A stretch of 64,000 nucleotides of DNA from Streptomyces sp. NBC_00234 (GTDB taxonomy: Bacteria; Actinomycetota; Actinomycetes; Streptomycetales; Streptomycetaceae): the NCBI RefSeq assembly GCF_036195325.1, contig NZ_CP108101.1, forward strand, positions 3,534,001 to 3,598,000, read 5' to 3'. Each line of letters begins with the position of its first letter. Position 1 is the first letter of the stretch. The notes under the pieces are model-generated. The model was given only the letters and a program-made list of their open reading frames with translations. It ran no database searches and was not told the origin of the DNA. Positions 25,972-34,496 of this stretch are shown here, piece by piece. Both the position numbers and the translations under genes were made by a program.

Positions 25972-27523
25972 TCCGCTGCGTTATCGCGTCTGGTACACGA
26001 CCCGGCAGAGGATCGTCACGACGGTCGTCGTGGCGGCGCTGGTGACGGGCACCGGCTGGTACGGCATCGACCGGGCGACCACGCCGGAGGACCGGAGCTG
26101 CGTGCCGGGTGTGGAACGTCCGCAGGGCAGCGACGAGTGCGTGGGTGTCTCCGGTTCGGGTTACGACTTCGGGATGAAGCAGCTGACGGAGGTCGCCTCG
26201 GCGATCGGCCGGGAGAACCGGAGCCTGAAGGCGGGCGAGTACGCGACGGTCGCCCTGCTGCTGCCCCTGACCTCGACCGACGGGTCCATGGGACGGAAGA
26301 TGCAGCGGGAGCTGCAGGGTGCGTTCGCCGAGCAGTACCGGGCCAACCGTCTGTCGAACTCCCAGGTGCCGAAGATCCGGCTGGTGCTCGCCAACACCGG
26401 TAAGAACAACCTGTTCTGGAAGCCGACGGTCGAGCGGCTGAAGACCATGACGGACGCGCCCGACCATCTGCGCGCGGTGTCCGGGGTCGCCACCAGCAGC
26501 TCCGAGGTGAAGCTCGCGGTCCAGGCGCTGACGAAGGCGCGGATCGCCGTCGTCGGCACCACGATCACGGCCGACGACATCGCCAACGGGCCCGGCGGGG
26601 ACCCGTTCCCGGGGCTGGCGCGGGTCTCGCCCACCAACCGGGACGAGGCGCGGGCGCTGGCACAGTTCGGCAAGGTGGAGGCCGACAAGGCGCTGCTGGT
26701 CGAGGACACGCGTACCGGCGACCACTACACGGACACGCTGAAGGCGGCGTTCACCGCGCTGGTGAAGGGCACCAAGTACGAGGCGCAGCTGTTCACCTCG
26801 CCCCCGGACGCGACGGACGAGGGCACCACGTCCAACACGTTCAAGCAGATCACGCACCTGCTCTGCGACACGGACGCGGAGACGGTGTTCTTCGCCGGGC
26901 GGCACACGCAGTTGCGGCAGTTCATCAACGAGCTGGGGCGGCGCGGCTGCCAGAACCGGGCGTTCACGGTGCTCACCGGCGACGAGGGCTCGTACCTCGG
27001 TGGGGACGAGAAGCTGGACCGGAGCGCGCTCAGCCGGAAGGTCACCGTCCGCTACGCCTCGCTGGCCCATCCGGACGCCTGGCTGGACGGGAAGGACAGG
27101 AAGGTGCCGACGACGGGCGGTTCCCCGGAAGACTTCCGGGACTTCCAGCGGCTGCTGGCCCAGGTTTCCAAGAAGCCGGCCGGCCCGATCGGTCCGACGG
27201 GCCGGGACACCATGACGGACGGCCAGGTGATCATCGCGTACGACGCGATGGCGACGGCCGTGCACGGCATCCGGCAGGCGACCCCGGACGGCAAGCGGCT
27301 GCCGACCAAGACCGATGTGGGCGGCCAGTGGCCGCAGGTGAAGTCCTCGCTGAAGGTCGCGGGGGCGAGCGGCTGGATCTGCCTGGACAACCACGGCAAC
27401 CCGTACAACAAGGCGGTTCCGGTGGTGGAGCTGACGGACCAGGGCGTGCAGCGGTTCGTGGCGATCGCCTGGCCGGAGGGCCGGGCGCCGGACCGGCGCT
27501 GCCTGCCGCCGTCGGGGCGCTAG
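25964..27523 (+). CDS. Membrane-anchored type I periplasmic-binding-fold protein
   Basis: A 519-residue protein with one N-terminal transmembrane helix (IVTTVVVAALVTGTGWYGI) and an extracellular region resembling the LivJ/receptor-family ligand-binding fold: YATVALLLPLTSTDGSMG, LRAVSGVATSSSEVKLAV, RVSPTNRDEARALAQFG, ETVFFAGRHTQLRQFINELG and TDGQVIIAYDAMATAVHGIR. Six or more cysteines suggest disulfides outside the cell. It has no lipobox and no permease or ATPase of ABC type nearby, so a sensor role is likelier than transport. ATG at 25964 is favoured over GTG at 25955 by spacing from AGGGGGAC. Overlap with the P-loop ATPase gene is 8 bases. Confidence 0.8.
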   Translation: MRNPLRYRVWYTTRQRIVTTVVVAALVTGTGWYGIDRATTPEDRSCVPGVERPQGSDECVGVSGSGYDFGMKQLTEVASAIGRENRSLKAGEYATVALLLPLTSTDGSMGRKMQRELQGAFAEQYRANRLSNSQVPKIRLVLANTGKNNLFWKPTVERLKTMTDAPDHLRAVSGVATSSSEVKLAVQALTKARIAVVGTTITADDIANGPGGDPFPGLARVSPTNRDEARALAQFGKVEADKALLVEDTRTGDHYTDTLKAAFTALVKGTKYEAQLFTSPPDATDEGTTSNTFKQITHLLCDTDAETVFFAGRHTQLRQFINELGRRGCQNRAFTVLTGDEGSYLGGDEKLDRSALSRKVTVRYASLAHPDAWLDGKDRKVPTTGGSPEDFRDFQRLLAQVSKKPAGPIGPTGRDTMTDGQVIIAYDAMATAVHGIRQATPDGKRLPTKTDVGGQWPQVKSSLKVAGASGWICLDNHGNPYNKAVPVVELTDQGVQRFVAIAWPEGRAPDRRCLPPSGR

Positions 27524-28063
27524 CTAGGTGGGCGCTGCCGCGCCGTCCACCGCCACGTAGAGCGCGTGCAGCTCCCGCCGTCTCGCCGGGGTCCACCGGG
27601 ACAGGTCGGCGGGGTGTCCGCCGAGCGCGGCGACGAGGTGCTCGAAGTGCTCGTGCCAGGCCGCGAGCCGGTCCAGGCGCAGGTCGTCGTCACCGCGGAA
27701 CTCGTGGGTGAAGCGGAGGACGACGTGATCGCCGCGTGGCGGCTCCAGATGGAAGCGGACACGGCCGGGCGGCACCCCGACGGTGTACTCGGCGACCCGC
27801 TCGACGTCCCAGGCGGTGACGGTGCCCGCGGCGTCGGTGACCGTCCCGTCCAGGCCGCTGTTCAGCCGGCGCAGGGTGATCGCGCCGCCGACGCGCGGCT
27901 CGAAGGGGTCGGCGGCGGCGAGCCAGCTGCGCAGCCCTCCGGAACCGGCAACGGCTGCCCACACCCGGGGAACGGGATGGGGCAGCCGCAGGGTGAATCT
28001 CAGGAGGTGCGTGCCGTCGCGCGTCTCGCTGGTACCTCGCTCGATCGCATCGGTCGGGGTCAT
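27524..28063 (-). CDS. SRPBCC (AHSA1-like) domain protein
   Basis: A 179-residue protein with the START/AHSA1 pattern: TLRLPHPVPRVWAAVAG, LRSWLAAADPFEPRVGGA, VTAWDVERVAEYTVG, and a C-terminal helix LDRLAAWHEHFEHLVAALGG. Such domains bind hydrophobic ligands or act as stress-response or polyketide-associated proteins; no specific role is evident. The stop codon abuts that of the convergent sensor gene, the two forming TAGCTA. ATG at 28063; a GGAGG lies very close. Confidence 0.85.
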   Translation of the reverse strand: MTPTDAIERGTSETRDGTHLLRFTLRLPHPVPRVWAAVAGSGGLRSWLAAADPFEPRVGGAITLRRLNSGLDGTVTDAAGTVTAWDVERVAEYTVGVPPGRVRFHLEPPRGDHVVLRFTHEFRGDDDLRLDRLAAWHEHFEHLVAALGGHPADLSRWTPARRRELHALYVAVDGAAAPT

Positions 28064-28095
28064 ACCTCCAGGGTGACGCAACCGGGCCGGTCCGG

Positions 28096-29181
28096 CTACA
28101 CGCCCGCGTACGAGTGCTTGCCGGTGACGAAGATGTTCACGCCGTAGTAGTTGAACAGCCAGCAGCCGAAGGCGATCAGTGCCAGATAGGCGGCCTTGCG
28201 GCCCTTCCAGCCGGCCGTGGCCCGCGCGTGCAGGTAACAGGCGTACGCGACCCACGTGATGAAGGACCAGACCTCCTTCGGGTCCCAGCCCCAGTAGCGC
28301 CCCCACGCGTCGCCGGCCCAGATCGCGCCCGCGATGATCGTGAACGTCCACAGCGGGAAGACCGCGGCGTTGATGCGGTACGAGAACTTGTCCAGGCTCG
28401 CCGCCGAGGGCAGCCGCTCCAGGACGGACCGGGCGAAGGCGCCGGGCTTGCCGCCGCCCGCGAGCTTGTTCTCGTAGCTGTCGCGGAACAGGTAGAGCAG
28501 CGTGCCGACCGCACCGAGGTAGAAGACGGCGCCGCAGATGATGGCGGTGGAGACATGGATCCACAGCCAGTAGGAGTCCAGCGCGGGGACCAGCTGGTCG
28601 CTGTCGGTGTAGAGCGTGGTGGTGGCGATGCCCAGGTCCAGCAGGACCGTGGTGACGAGCATCAGGCCCATCCAGCGCACGTTCTTCTTCAGCGCGAGCA
28701 GGACGAGGTACGCGCCGACCGCCACCGTGGAGAAGGTGATCGAGAACTCGTACATGTTGCCCCAGGGGGCACGCTGCACCGACAGCGCGCGGGTGAGGAC
28801 TCCGCCGGCCTCGACGAGGAAGGCCACGACGGTCAGGGAGACCGCGATCCGCCCCCACAGGTCGCCCTTGAAGGTGCCGCCGGCCGCTCCGGGGCCGTCC
28901 GGGACGTCCCGGGTCCCGGCGGCGGAACGGGTAACGATCTTCGGGCGCTCCAGGACGGTGGTGGCGCCGCCCTTCTGCGCGACCTGCACCTTCACGGCGG
29001 GCGCCGAGGACGCCGGGGCTCCGGCCAGCGCGGCGGCGGTACGGCCGACCTTGCTGCGGCTGCCGAACACCCACTCCGCGATGTGCGCGAAGAAGGCCAG
29101 GGTGTAGACGGCCATCGACGAATAGATCAGCACATTGCTGGTGTGCGCCAGGTTCTCGTTGGTTGCGGCGGCGAGATTCAC
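28096..29181 (-). CDS. ccsB: Cytochrome c biogenesis protein CcsB (ResC)
   Basis: A 361-residue membrane protein of the system II haem lyase. It carries the tryptophan-rich haem-binding segment WGWDPKEVWSFITWVAYACY between hydrophobic helices and conserved histidines (HVSTAIICGAVFYL, CYLHARATAGW). Together with ResB it moves haem across the membrane and attaches it to apocytochrome c. GTG at 29181 overlaps the resB stop as GTGA. It is the last gene of the resA-ccdA-resB-ccsB operon. Confidence 0.95.
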   Translation of the reverse strand: MNLAAATNENLAHTSNVLIYSSMAVYTLAFFAHIAEWVFGSRSKVGRTAAALAGAPASSAPAVKVQVAQKGGATTVLERPKIVTRSAAGTRDVPDGPGAAGGTFKGDLWGRIAVSLTVVAFLVEAGGVLTRALSVQRAPWGNMYEFSITFSTVAVGAYLVLLALKKNVRWMGLMLVTTVLLDLGIATTTLYTDSDQLVPALDSYWLWIHVSTAIICGAVFYLGAVGTLLYLFRDSYENKLAGGGKPGAFARSVLERLPSAASLDKFSYRINAAVFPLWTFTIIAGAIWAGDAWGRYWGWDPKEVWSFITWVAYACYLHARATAGWKGRKAAYLALIAFGCWLFNYYGVNIFVTGKHSYAGV

Positions 29182-30896
29182 TTCTCAGCCCCTTCGGCAG
29201 GTTCTTCGGAAGGTACTTCGGGACCGGACCCGGGATCGGTCTCCGGGTCGTTCGTGGCATCGGGCGCGGTGGGCGCCACGCTGTTGAGCTCGACCGCGAG
29301 ATCGGCCAGCTCCTCGGGGAGTTTCGCGGACTCGCTGCGGCCCAGACCGGCCATCTCGACGACGGTGACGCCGTCCGCTCCCCGTACCGCCCTGACCCAC
29401 ACCCGGCGGCGCTGGATGAACAGCGACCCGGCGAGCCCGGCGATGGCGGCGATCGATCCGGTGAGCGCCCAGCCGGTGCCCGGCTGCTCCGAGACCTGGA
29501 AGCTGGCCCACTCCTCGACGCTCTCGAAGGTGATCGAGCCGGCCCCGTCGGGCAGTTCCATCGTCTCGCCGGGGAGCAGCCGCTTCTTGAGCTTCTCGCC
29601 GCCGGCGTCCTTGAACTCCGTCATCTTGGAGGAGTCCAGCTGGTACACGTTCTGCGGCAGGCCCGAGTCGACGCCGAGGCTGCCGTGGAAGCCGTTCAGG
29701 GCGAGCACCGGGAACTCGGCGCCCGGGAACTGCGAGAACATCGTGCCCTTGCCCGCGCCCGCGAACGTCGGGACGAAGAACGCCTCGAAGCCCAGCTGGG
29801 TCTTCTCGCCGTTCTTGTCGCGGTAGCCGTCCATCACCTTGATCGCACCGGTCGAGGTGATGTTGTTGTCGATGGGCAGCAGCGGGACGGCGGTCCGGTA
29901 GATCTCCTTGCCCTTGCCGTCCTTGACCGAGACGACGGGGGCGTAGCCGTGCGAGATCAGATAGATCTTGGTGCCGTCGACGACCAGCGGTTCGTTGACC
30001 TTGATGACGGACTTCTTCGGCTTGCCGTCGGCGCCCTCCGCGTACGTCACACGGGCCTCGAAGGTGCGCGGGGTGCCGCGCTGCGGGCCGCTCTTCGCGT
30101 ACGTGCCCACGAAGTCGTCGAGGGTGAAGCTGAACGGGGCGAGGGAGTCGGTGTCGTACAGCGAACCCGACTTGAAGTCGTCGTACTGGGTGAGCGTGTT
30201 GGAGAAGCCGTCGCCCTCGACGATCAGCTTGCCGCCCTCGGACTTGAAGAGCTGTCCGGCGGCGAAAGCCACCAGCATCACGATCAGCGCGATGTGGAAC
30301 ATCAGGTTCCCGGCCTCGCGCAGATAGCCCTTCTCGGCGGCCACCGCGTCACCGACCGCGTGGGAGCGGAAGCGCCGCTTGCGGAGCATGGCGACCGCGG
30401 CCTCGCGGACCTGCTCGGGCTCGGCCTCGGTGCGCCACGTCGTGTACGCGGGGAGGCGGGTGAGGCGCTTCGGGGCGGCCGGCGGGCGGCTGCGCAGCTG
30501 GCCGACGAACTGGCCGGTGCGCGGGACGATGCAGCCGATGAGGGAGACGAACAGCAGGATGTAGATCGCGGAGAACCACACCGAGCTGTAGACGTCGAAC
30601 AGCTGGAGCTTCTCGTAGATCGGCGTGACCGTGGTGTGCGCTTCCTTGAAGGTCCGCACCTTCAGCTCGTCCACGCTGTTCTGCGGGATCAGCGAGCCGG
30701 GGATCGCTCCGAGCGACAGCAGGAACAGCAGGATCAGCGCGACCCGCATCGAGGTGAGCTGCCGCCAGAACCAGCGCGACCAGCCGATGACCCCCATCGC
30801 GGGCACCGAGGCGGCGGACTCCTCGCGCGGGGCGGTGGAGAGCTGTTCTCCGGCCGCGTCGAGCTCGCGCTCTTCCGTGGTGTTCGTGTTGCTCAT
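29178..30896 (-). CDS. resB: Cytochrome c biogenesis protein ResB (Ccs1)
   Basis: A 572-residue partner of CcsB. Three N-terminal helices (MRVALILLFLLSLGAIPGSL, FSAIYILLFVSLIGCIVP, NLMFHIALIVMLVAFAAG), a large extracellular domain and a last helix near WALTGSIAAIAGLAGSLFIQ match ResB topology; IPQNSVDE and YLREAGNLMFHIAL are conserved segments. An acidic, Pro/Glu-rich tail follows. ATG at 30896 begins 3 bases after the ccdA stop. Confidence 0.93.
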   Translation of the reverse strand: MSNTNTTEERELDAAGEQLSTAPREESAASVPAMGVIGWSRWFWRQLTSMRVALILLFLLSLGAIPGSLIPQNSVDELKVRTFKEAHTTVTPIYEKLQLFDVYSSVWFSAIYILLFVSLIGCIVPRTGQFVGQLRSRPPAAPKRLTRLPAYTTWRTEAEPEQVREAAVAMLRKRRFRSHAVGDAVAAEKGYLREAGNLMFHIALIVMLVAFAAGQLFKSEGGKLIVEGDGFSNTLTQYDDFKSGSLYDTDSLAPFSFTLDDFVGTYAKSGPQRGTPRTFEARVTYAEGADGKPKKSVIKVNEPLVVDGTKIYLISHGYAPVVSVKDGKGKEIYRTAVPLLPIDNNITSTGAIKVMDGYRDKNGEKTQLGFEAFFVPTFAGAGKGTMFSQFPGAEFPVLALNGFHGSLGVDSGLPQNVYQLDSSKMTEFKDAGGEKLKKRLLPGETMELPDGAGSITFESVEEWASFQVSEQPGTGWALTGSIAAIAGLAGSLFIQRRRVWVRAVRGADGVTVVEMAGLGRSESAKLPEELADLAVELNSVAPTAPDATNDPETDPGSGPEVPSEEPAEGAEK

Positions 30897-30899
30897 GAC

Positions 30900-31655
30900 T
30901 CAGATCCCCACAGTGAAGCCGTTGGACCAGACCTGCATCTCCTGCATGAGGGAGTCCCAGACGCCCGTCAGCAGGAGGATTCCGGTCGCGATCATCATGC
31001 CGCCGCCGATGCGCATGACCCATGCGTAGTGGCGCTTGACCCAGCCGAACGCGCCGAGTGCCTTGCGGAAGGCGACCGCCGCCAGGACGAAGGGGACACC
31101 GAGTCCGAGACAGTACGCGACGGTCAGTATCGCCCCGCGTCCGGCGGTCCCCTGTTCCAGCGAGAGCGTCAGCACGGAGGCGAGCGTCGGGCCGATGCAG
31201 GGCGCCCAGCCGATCCCGAACAGGGCACCGAGCAGCGGTGCGCCGGCCAGCCCGGCCACCGGCCGCTTGTGGATACGGAACTCGCGCTGGGTCACCCCCG
31301 GTAGAAGCCCCATGAAGAAGATCCCCATGAGGATCATCAGGCCGCCGAGGACCTTGTTGAGTACCCCGCTGTGTTCCTGGAGCCGGTCGCCGAAGAAGCC
31401 GAAGAGCGCGCCGCTGGAGACGAAGACGGCGGTGAAGCCGAGCACGAAGAGCGAAGCACCGGCGACGACCCGGCCGCGCCGGGCGTCGGCGAGATCCGTG
31501 CCGCTGACCCCTGTGACGTAACTGAGGTAGCCGGGGACGAGCGGCAGGACGCAGGGCGAGAAGAACGAGACGAGCCCGCCGAGCACGGCGATGGGCAGCG
31601 CCGCCAGGAGCGCCCCGCTGAGAACGGTCTCGTTGTACGCGGCGAGGGTGATCAC
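30900..31655 (-). CDS. ccdA: Thiol-disulfide transporter CcdA (DsbD-like)
   Basis: A 251-residue membrane protein with six hydrophobic helices that moves reducing equivalents from cytoplasmic thioredoxin to the outside, keeping apocytochrome c and ResA reduced. The first redox cysteine is in LVSFFSPCVLPLVPGYLSY and the second in GIGWAPCIGPTLASVLTLS, the signature pair. GTG at 31655 follows the resA stop by 4 bases, with GGAG 10 bases upstream. Confidence 0.94.
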   Translation of the reverse strand: MITLAAYNETVLSGALLAALPIAVLGGLVSFFSPCVLPLVPGYLSYVTGVSGTDLADARRGRVVAGASLFVLGFTAVFVSSGALFGFFGDRLQEHSGVLNKVLGGLMILMGIFFMGLLPGVTQREFRIHKRPVAGLAGAPLLGALFGIGWAPCIGPTLASVLTLSLEQGTAGRGAILTVAYCLGLGVPFVLAAVAFRKALGAFGWVKRHYAWVMRIGGGMMIATGILLLTGVWDSLMQEMQVWSNGFTVGI

Positions 31656-31659
31656 CGGA

Positions 31660-32265
31660 TCACTTCTCCGCGATCAGCGGGTCGATCATCTTGCGCAGGT
31701 TCTCCGCGTCGAGGGCCTGCAGGGTGCGGGCGGCGATCTTCCCGTCCCGGTCGATGACCACGGTCGACGGGATGGCCACCGGGTTCAGGGTTCCCTTGGG
31801 GAAGCGCAGGATGAGCTTTCCGGTCGGGTCGAAGAAGCTCGGGTAGGTGACGCCGAAGTCCTTCTCGAAGTTCACCGCGGCGGCCTTCTGGGGGTCCCGG
31901 GTGTTTATCCCGATGAACTGGACCCCCTGGTCCGCGGTCTCCTTCGAGACCTTCGCGAAGTGCTTGGCCTCGGCACGGCACGGGCCGCACCACGATCCCC
32001 AGACGTTCAGTACGACGACCTTGCCCTTGTAGTCGGCGACGTCGAGGCTCTTGCCGTCCAGGGCGGTGCCGTCGAGCTTCGGTGCCGCGGTCCGTTCACC
32101 CTTGGCAACGGTCGAGATTCCGCCGGTGCCGGTCACGAAGTTCGTATTGCCGCCGCCACCGGTCTTGTTGCCGTCCCCACTGCACGCGGACAGGGTCAGT
32201 GTCGCGGCCACGGCGGTGGCGGCGAGCAGGATGAAGCGGCGTCGGGGTGCGCGGCCAGAGCTCAT
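31660..32265 (-). CDS. resA: TlpA/ResA-like thioredoxin-fold lipoprotein
   Basis: A 201-residue exported disulfide reductase that opens the CxxCH cysteines of apocytochrome c. A lipoprotein signal (RRRFILLAATAVAATLTLSAC) gives a lipidated cysteine; the active site is VWGSWCGPCRAEAK (CxxC), and the cis-proline region is IPSTVVIDRDGK. It heads the resA-ccdA-resB-ccsB operon. ATG at 32265 has a poor ribosome site. A TTGACA hexamer on the minus strand at 32331-32336 could be its -35, but no good -10 was found. Confidence 0.9.
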   Translation of the reverse strand: MSSGRAPRRRFILLAATAVAATLTLSACSGDGNKTGGGGNTNFVTGTGGISTVAKGERTAAPKLDGTALDGKSLDVADYKGKVVVLNVWGSWCGPCRAEAKHFAKVSKETADQGVQFIGINTRDPQKAAAVNFEKDFGVTYPSFFDPTGKLILRFPKGTLNPVAIPSTVVIDRDGKIAARTLQALDAENLRKMIDPLIAEK

Positions 32266-32332
32266 GTGAAAAGTTTCGCATGGCGGTTTCGGGGATCTTG
32301 CGCACCCCCCTCACTGCCCGTAAAGCCCCTTG

Positions 32333-33586
32333 TCAAGGCTGTTTAAAGAAGGTATTCCAGCCGCCTGCGGGCGACTGACCGACGTCAAGCGTACGGAGCT
32401 TCGCGAGCACCGCCGGATCCTGAACGTCGAGCCAGTCGACGAACTGCCGGAAGGAGACCAGCCGTACGTCCGGCTTACCGGCAATGCGCTTGATCACTTC
32501 TTCGACGGCATCCATATAGATTCCGCCGTTCCACTCCTCGAAGTGGTTGCCGATGTAGAAGGGCGCGCGATTCGTCTCGTACGCGCGGAGGAAACCGTCC
32601 GTATAGGCACCGGCCGCCTGCTTGCGCCAGCCCGGATAGCGGGACGGCATGCCCTTGGTCGAATTCAGCGACTGATTGGCGAGGATGTTGTAGTCCATGG
32701 AGAGGACTTCGAAGGAGTGCCCGGGGAACGGCATGCCCTGCAGGGGAAGATCCCACACTCCGTCGCGCTTCTCCGGCCACATCTGACGGCCTCCGGGTGA
32801 GCTGGCGTCGTAACGCCATCCCAGCTTCCTGGCCGTCGGCAGGAGATTGTCCTGACCGAGCAGACAGGGAGTGCGTCCGCCGATCAGTTCTTTCCGGTAG
32901 TCGAACGGCAGCGGCTCAATGTTTTCCCAGCCGGTGTTCGTCCGCCACTCGGTGACGAAGGAGACCGCCTGATTGATCTCGCTGTGCCATTGCGCGGGCG
33001 ACCAGTTGGCGACCGAGCCGGAACCGCCGCAGAAGTGGCCGTTGAAGTGGGTGCCGATCTCGTGGCCGTCGAGCCACGCCTCACGGACGTACCTCAGGGT
33101 CTCCTTCACGTGGCCATCGGTGAGATATCCGATGTCGGAGGCGCCGCGGGGGTTGTTCGGCGGACGGTACAGCGACTTCTTCGACTCGGGCAGCAGATAG
33201 ATCCCGGAGAGGAAGAAGGTCATTGCGGCGTCGTGTTCCCTGGCCAGTTCGAGAAAGCGCGGGAAGAGGCCGTTGCCCACCTCGCCCGCCCCGTCCCAGG
33301 AAAAGATCACGAACTGCGGCGGTTTCTGGCCGGGTTCGAGAGGAACGGGAGCGGAGGGCTGATTCGGCTGCTTTCCGGTATCGGAGGTCGAACCGTCACC
33401 GATCAGCCTGACGCTCTTCTTCGGGGCCCCGGCACCCGGCCCGTTGGCATCACCGCCCCGGCCGCCCCTGGCGCTCTCGCCAGGCTTCGGCCCGTTATTG
33501 CCGGACGCTCCGCACCCGGTGATCCCGATTGCGGCCGCGGCTCCCAGTCCGGCGCCCAGCAGGCCCCTTCGCCTGATCTCGCGCAT
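32333..33586 (-). CDS. Polysaccharide deacetylase-like lipoprotein
   Basis: A 417-residue exported protein. Signal MREIRRRGLLGAGLGAAAAI ends in lipobox ITGC; the RRRGLL stretch could also suit the Tat route. A proline/glycine linker leads into a NodB-like barrel: FVIFSWDG stands where TFDDG is expected, GHEIGTHFNGHF replaces the HSxxH zinc motif, and later FYIGNHFEEWNGG. The first acidic pair is altered, so activity on sugars is uncertain. ATG at 33586 (GGGG 5 bases upstream) is preferred; ATG at 33610 is an alternative. Codons look somewhat richer in A/T than neighbours. It lies between the phosphatase and the cytochrome c operon on one strand. Confidence 0.8.
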   Translation of the reverse strand: MREIRRRGLLGAGLGAAAAIGITGCGASGNNGPKPGESARGGRGGDANGPGAGAPKKSVRLIGDGSTSDTGKQPNQPSAPVPLEPGQKPPQFVIFSWDGAGEVGNGLFPRFLELAREHDAAMTFFLSGIYLLPESKKSLYRPPNNPRGASDIGYLTDGHVKETLRYVREAWLDGHEIGTHFNGHFCGGSGSVANWSPAQWHSEINQAVSFVTEWRTNTGWENIEPLPFDYRKELIGGRTPCLLGQDNLLPTARKLGWRYDASSPGGRQMWPEKRDGVWDLPLQGMPFPGHSFEVLSMDYNILANQSLNSTKGMPSRYPGWRKQAAGAYTDGFLRAYETNRAPFYIGNHFEEWNGGIYMDAVEEVIKRIAGKPDVRLVSFRQFVDWLDVQDPAVLAKLRTLDVGQSPAGGWNTFFKQP

Positions 33587-33660
33587 ATCGTCCCCATCCG
33601 CGTCGTTCATCTCAAGGCCATACAAACCGACGAAGGCTTAGATGACCGATGCAACACGGG

Positions 33661-33678
33661 GGTTCCGCGAACCGGAAC
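33661..33678. promoter_or_regulatory. Overlapping inverted repeats upstream of the deacetylase-like gene
   Basis: GGTTC-CGC-GAACC (33661-33673) and GTTCCG-CGAAC-CGGAAC (33662-33678) overlap, about 75 bases upstream of the start. They may be an operator; evidence is only the symmetry. Confidence 0.35.
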
Positions 33679-33803
33679 AAATATCGTTACGAGACCAGAC
33701 CCTTACGGAACCTGCACACCGATAAAGATCGACACCGCAATGGGGGCCGCAACGGAGAGGCGGCACCCGGACGCACCGGGCACCGCCCACCTCCACGCCC
33801 GGC

Positions 33804-34496
33804 CTACGCGCCGAACGCCTTCGACTTCCCCTTCACGGGCTTGGCCCCGGCCAGCAGATGCGCCGGTACGAGATCCCGCGCCGGCTCCGTGTACGCGACC
33901 GACACGATCTTGTCGCCCTCGTACGTGAAGCTGGTCAGCGAGGCCAGCGTGCACTGCCGCCTGCGCGGGTCGTGCCACAGCCTGCGGCGCTCCACGAAGC
34001 TCCGCACGATCCAGATCGGCAGCTGGTGGCTGACGCACACCGCCTCGTGACCCCGGGCCGCGTCGCGCGCCGCGTCCAGGGCGCCCATCATCCGTACGAC
34101 CTGCTCGATGTACGGCTCGCCCCAGGACGGGGTGAACGGATTGGTGAGGTGCTTCCAGTTCTCCGGGCGGCGCAGGGCCCCGTCGCCGACCCCGAAGGTC
34201 TTGCCCTCGAAGACGTTGGCCGCCTCGATCAGGCGGTCGTCCGTGGCCAGCTCCAGGCTGTGCGCGGCGGCGACCGGCGCGGCCGTCTCCTGGGCACGCT
34301 CCAGCGGGGAGGCGACGACATGCGTGATGTCGCGCTTCTCCAGGTGCTCCGCGACCCGGTCGGCCATCTGCCGGCCGAGCTCGGAGAGGTGGTAGCCGGA
34401 GCGCCGCCCGTAGAGGACGCCGTCCGGGTTGTGCACCTCGCCGTGACGCACGAGGTGCACCACGGTGGTGTCGTCACGCTTCACGTTCTCGCTCAT
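33804..34496 (-). CDS. Histidine phosphatase family protein
   Basis: A 230-residue phosphoglycerate-mutase-like phosphatase. The nucleophile motif is [14 protein letters not shown] (RHG), with the second arginine in [10 protein letters not shown], the acid in a NVFEGKTFG-containing region and the second histidine in [10 protein letters not shown]. It probably dephosphorylates a small molecule; the substrate is unknown. ATG at 34496 overlaps the hemL stop as ATGA, so it is coupled to hemL. Such phosphatases often accompany hemL in actinobacteria. Confidence 0.9.
   Translation of the reverse strand: MSENVKRDDTTVVHLVRHGEVHNPDGVLYGRRSGYHLSELGRQMADRVAEHLEKRDITHVVASPLERAQETAAPVAAAHSLELATDDRLIEAANVFEGKTFGVGDGALRRPENWKHLTNPFTPSWGEPYIEQVVRMMGALDAARDAARGHEAVCVSHQLPIWIVRSFVERRRLWHDPRRRQCTLASLTSFTYEGDKIVSVAYTEPARDLVPAHLLAGAKPVKGKSKAFGA

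Noticed and set aside
25964-27523. Solute-binding protein of an ABC importer
   Set aside because: No lipobox, no permease and no ABC signature (LSGGQ) in the adjacent ATPase; an anchored sensor fits better.
27521-27526. TAGCTA at abutting convergent stop codons as a regulatory site
   Set aside because: It is explained fully by two adjoining TAG stops.
32331-32336. TTGACA on the minus strand as resA promoter
   Set aside because: No acceptable -10 hexamer occurs 15-19 bases downstream, so it was not listed as a promoter.
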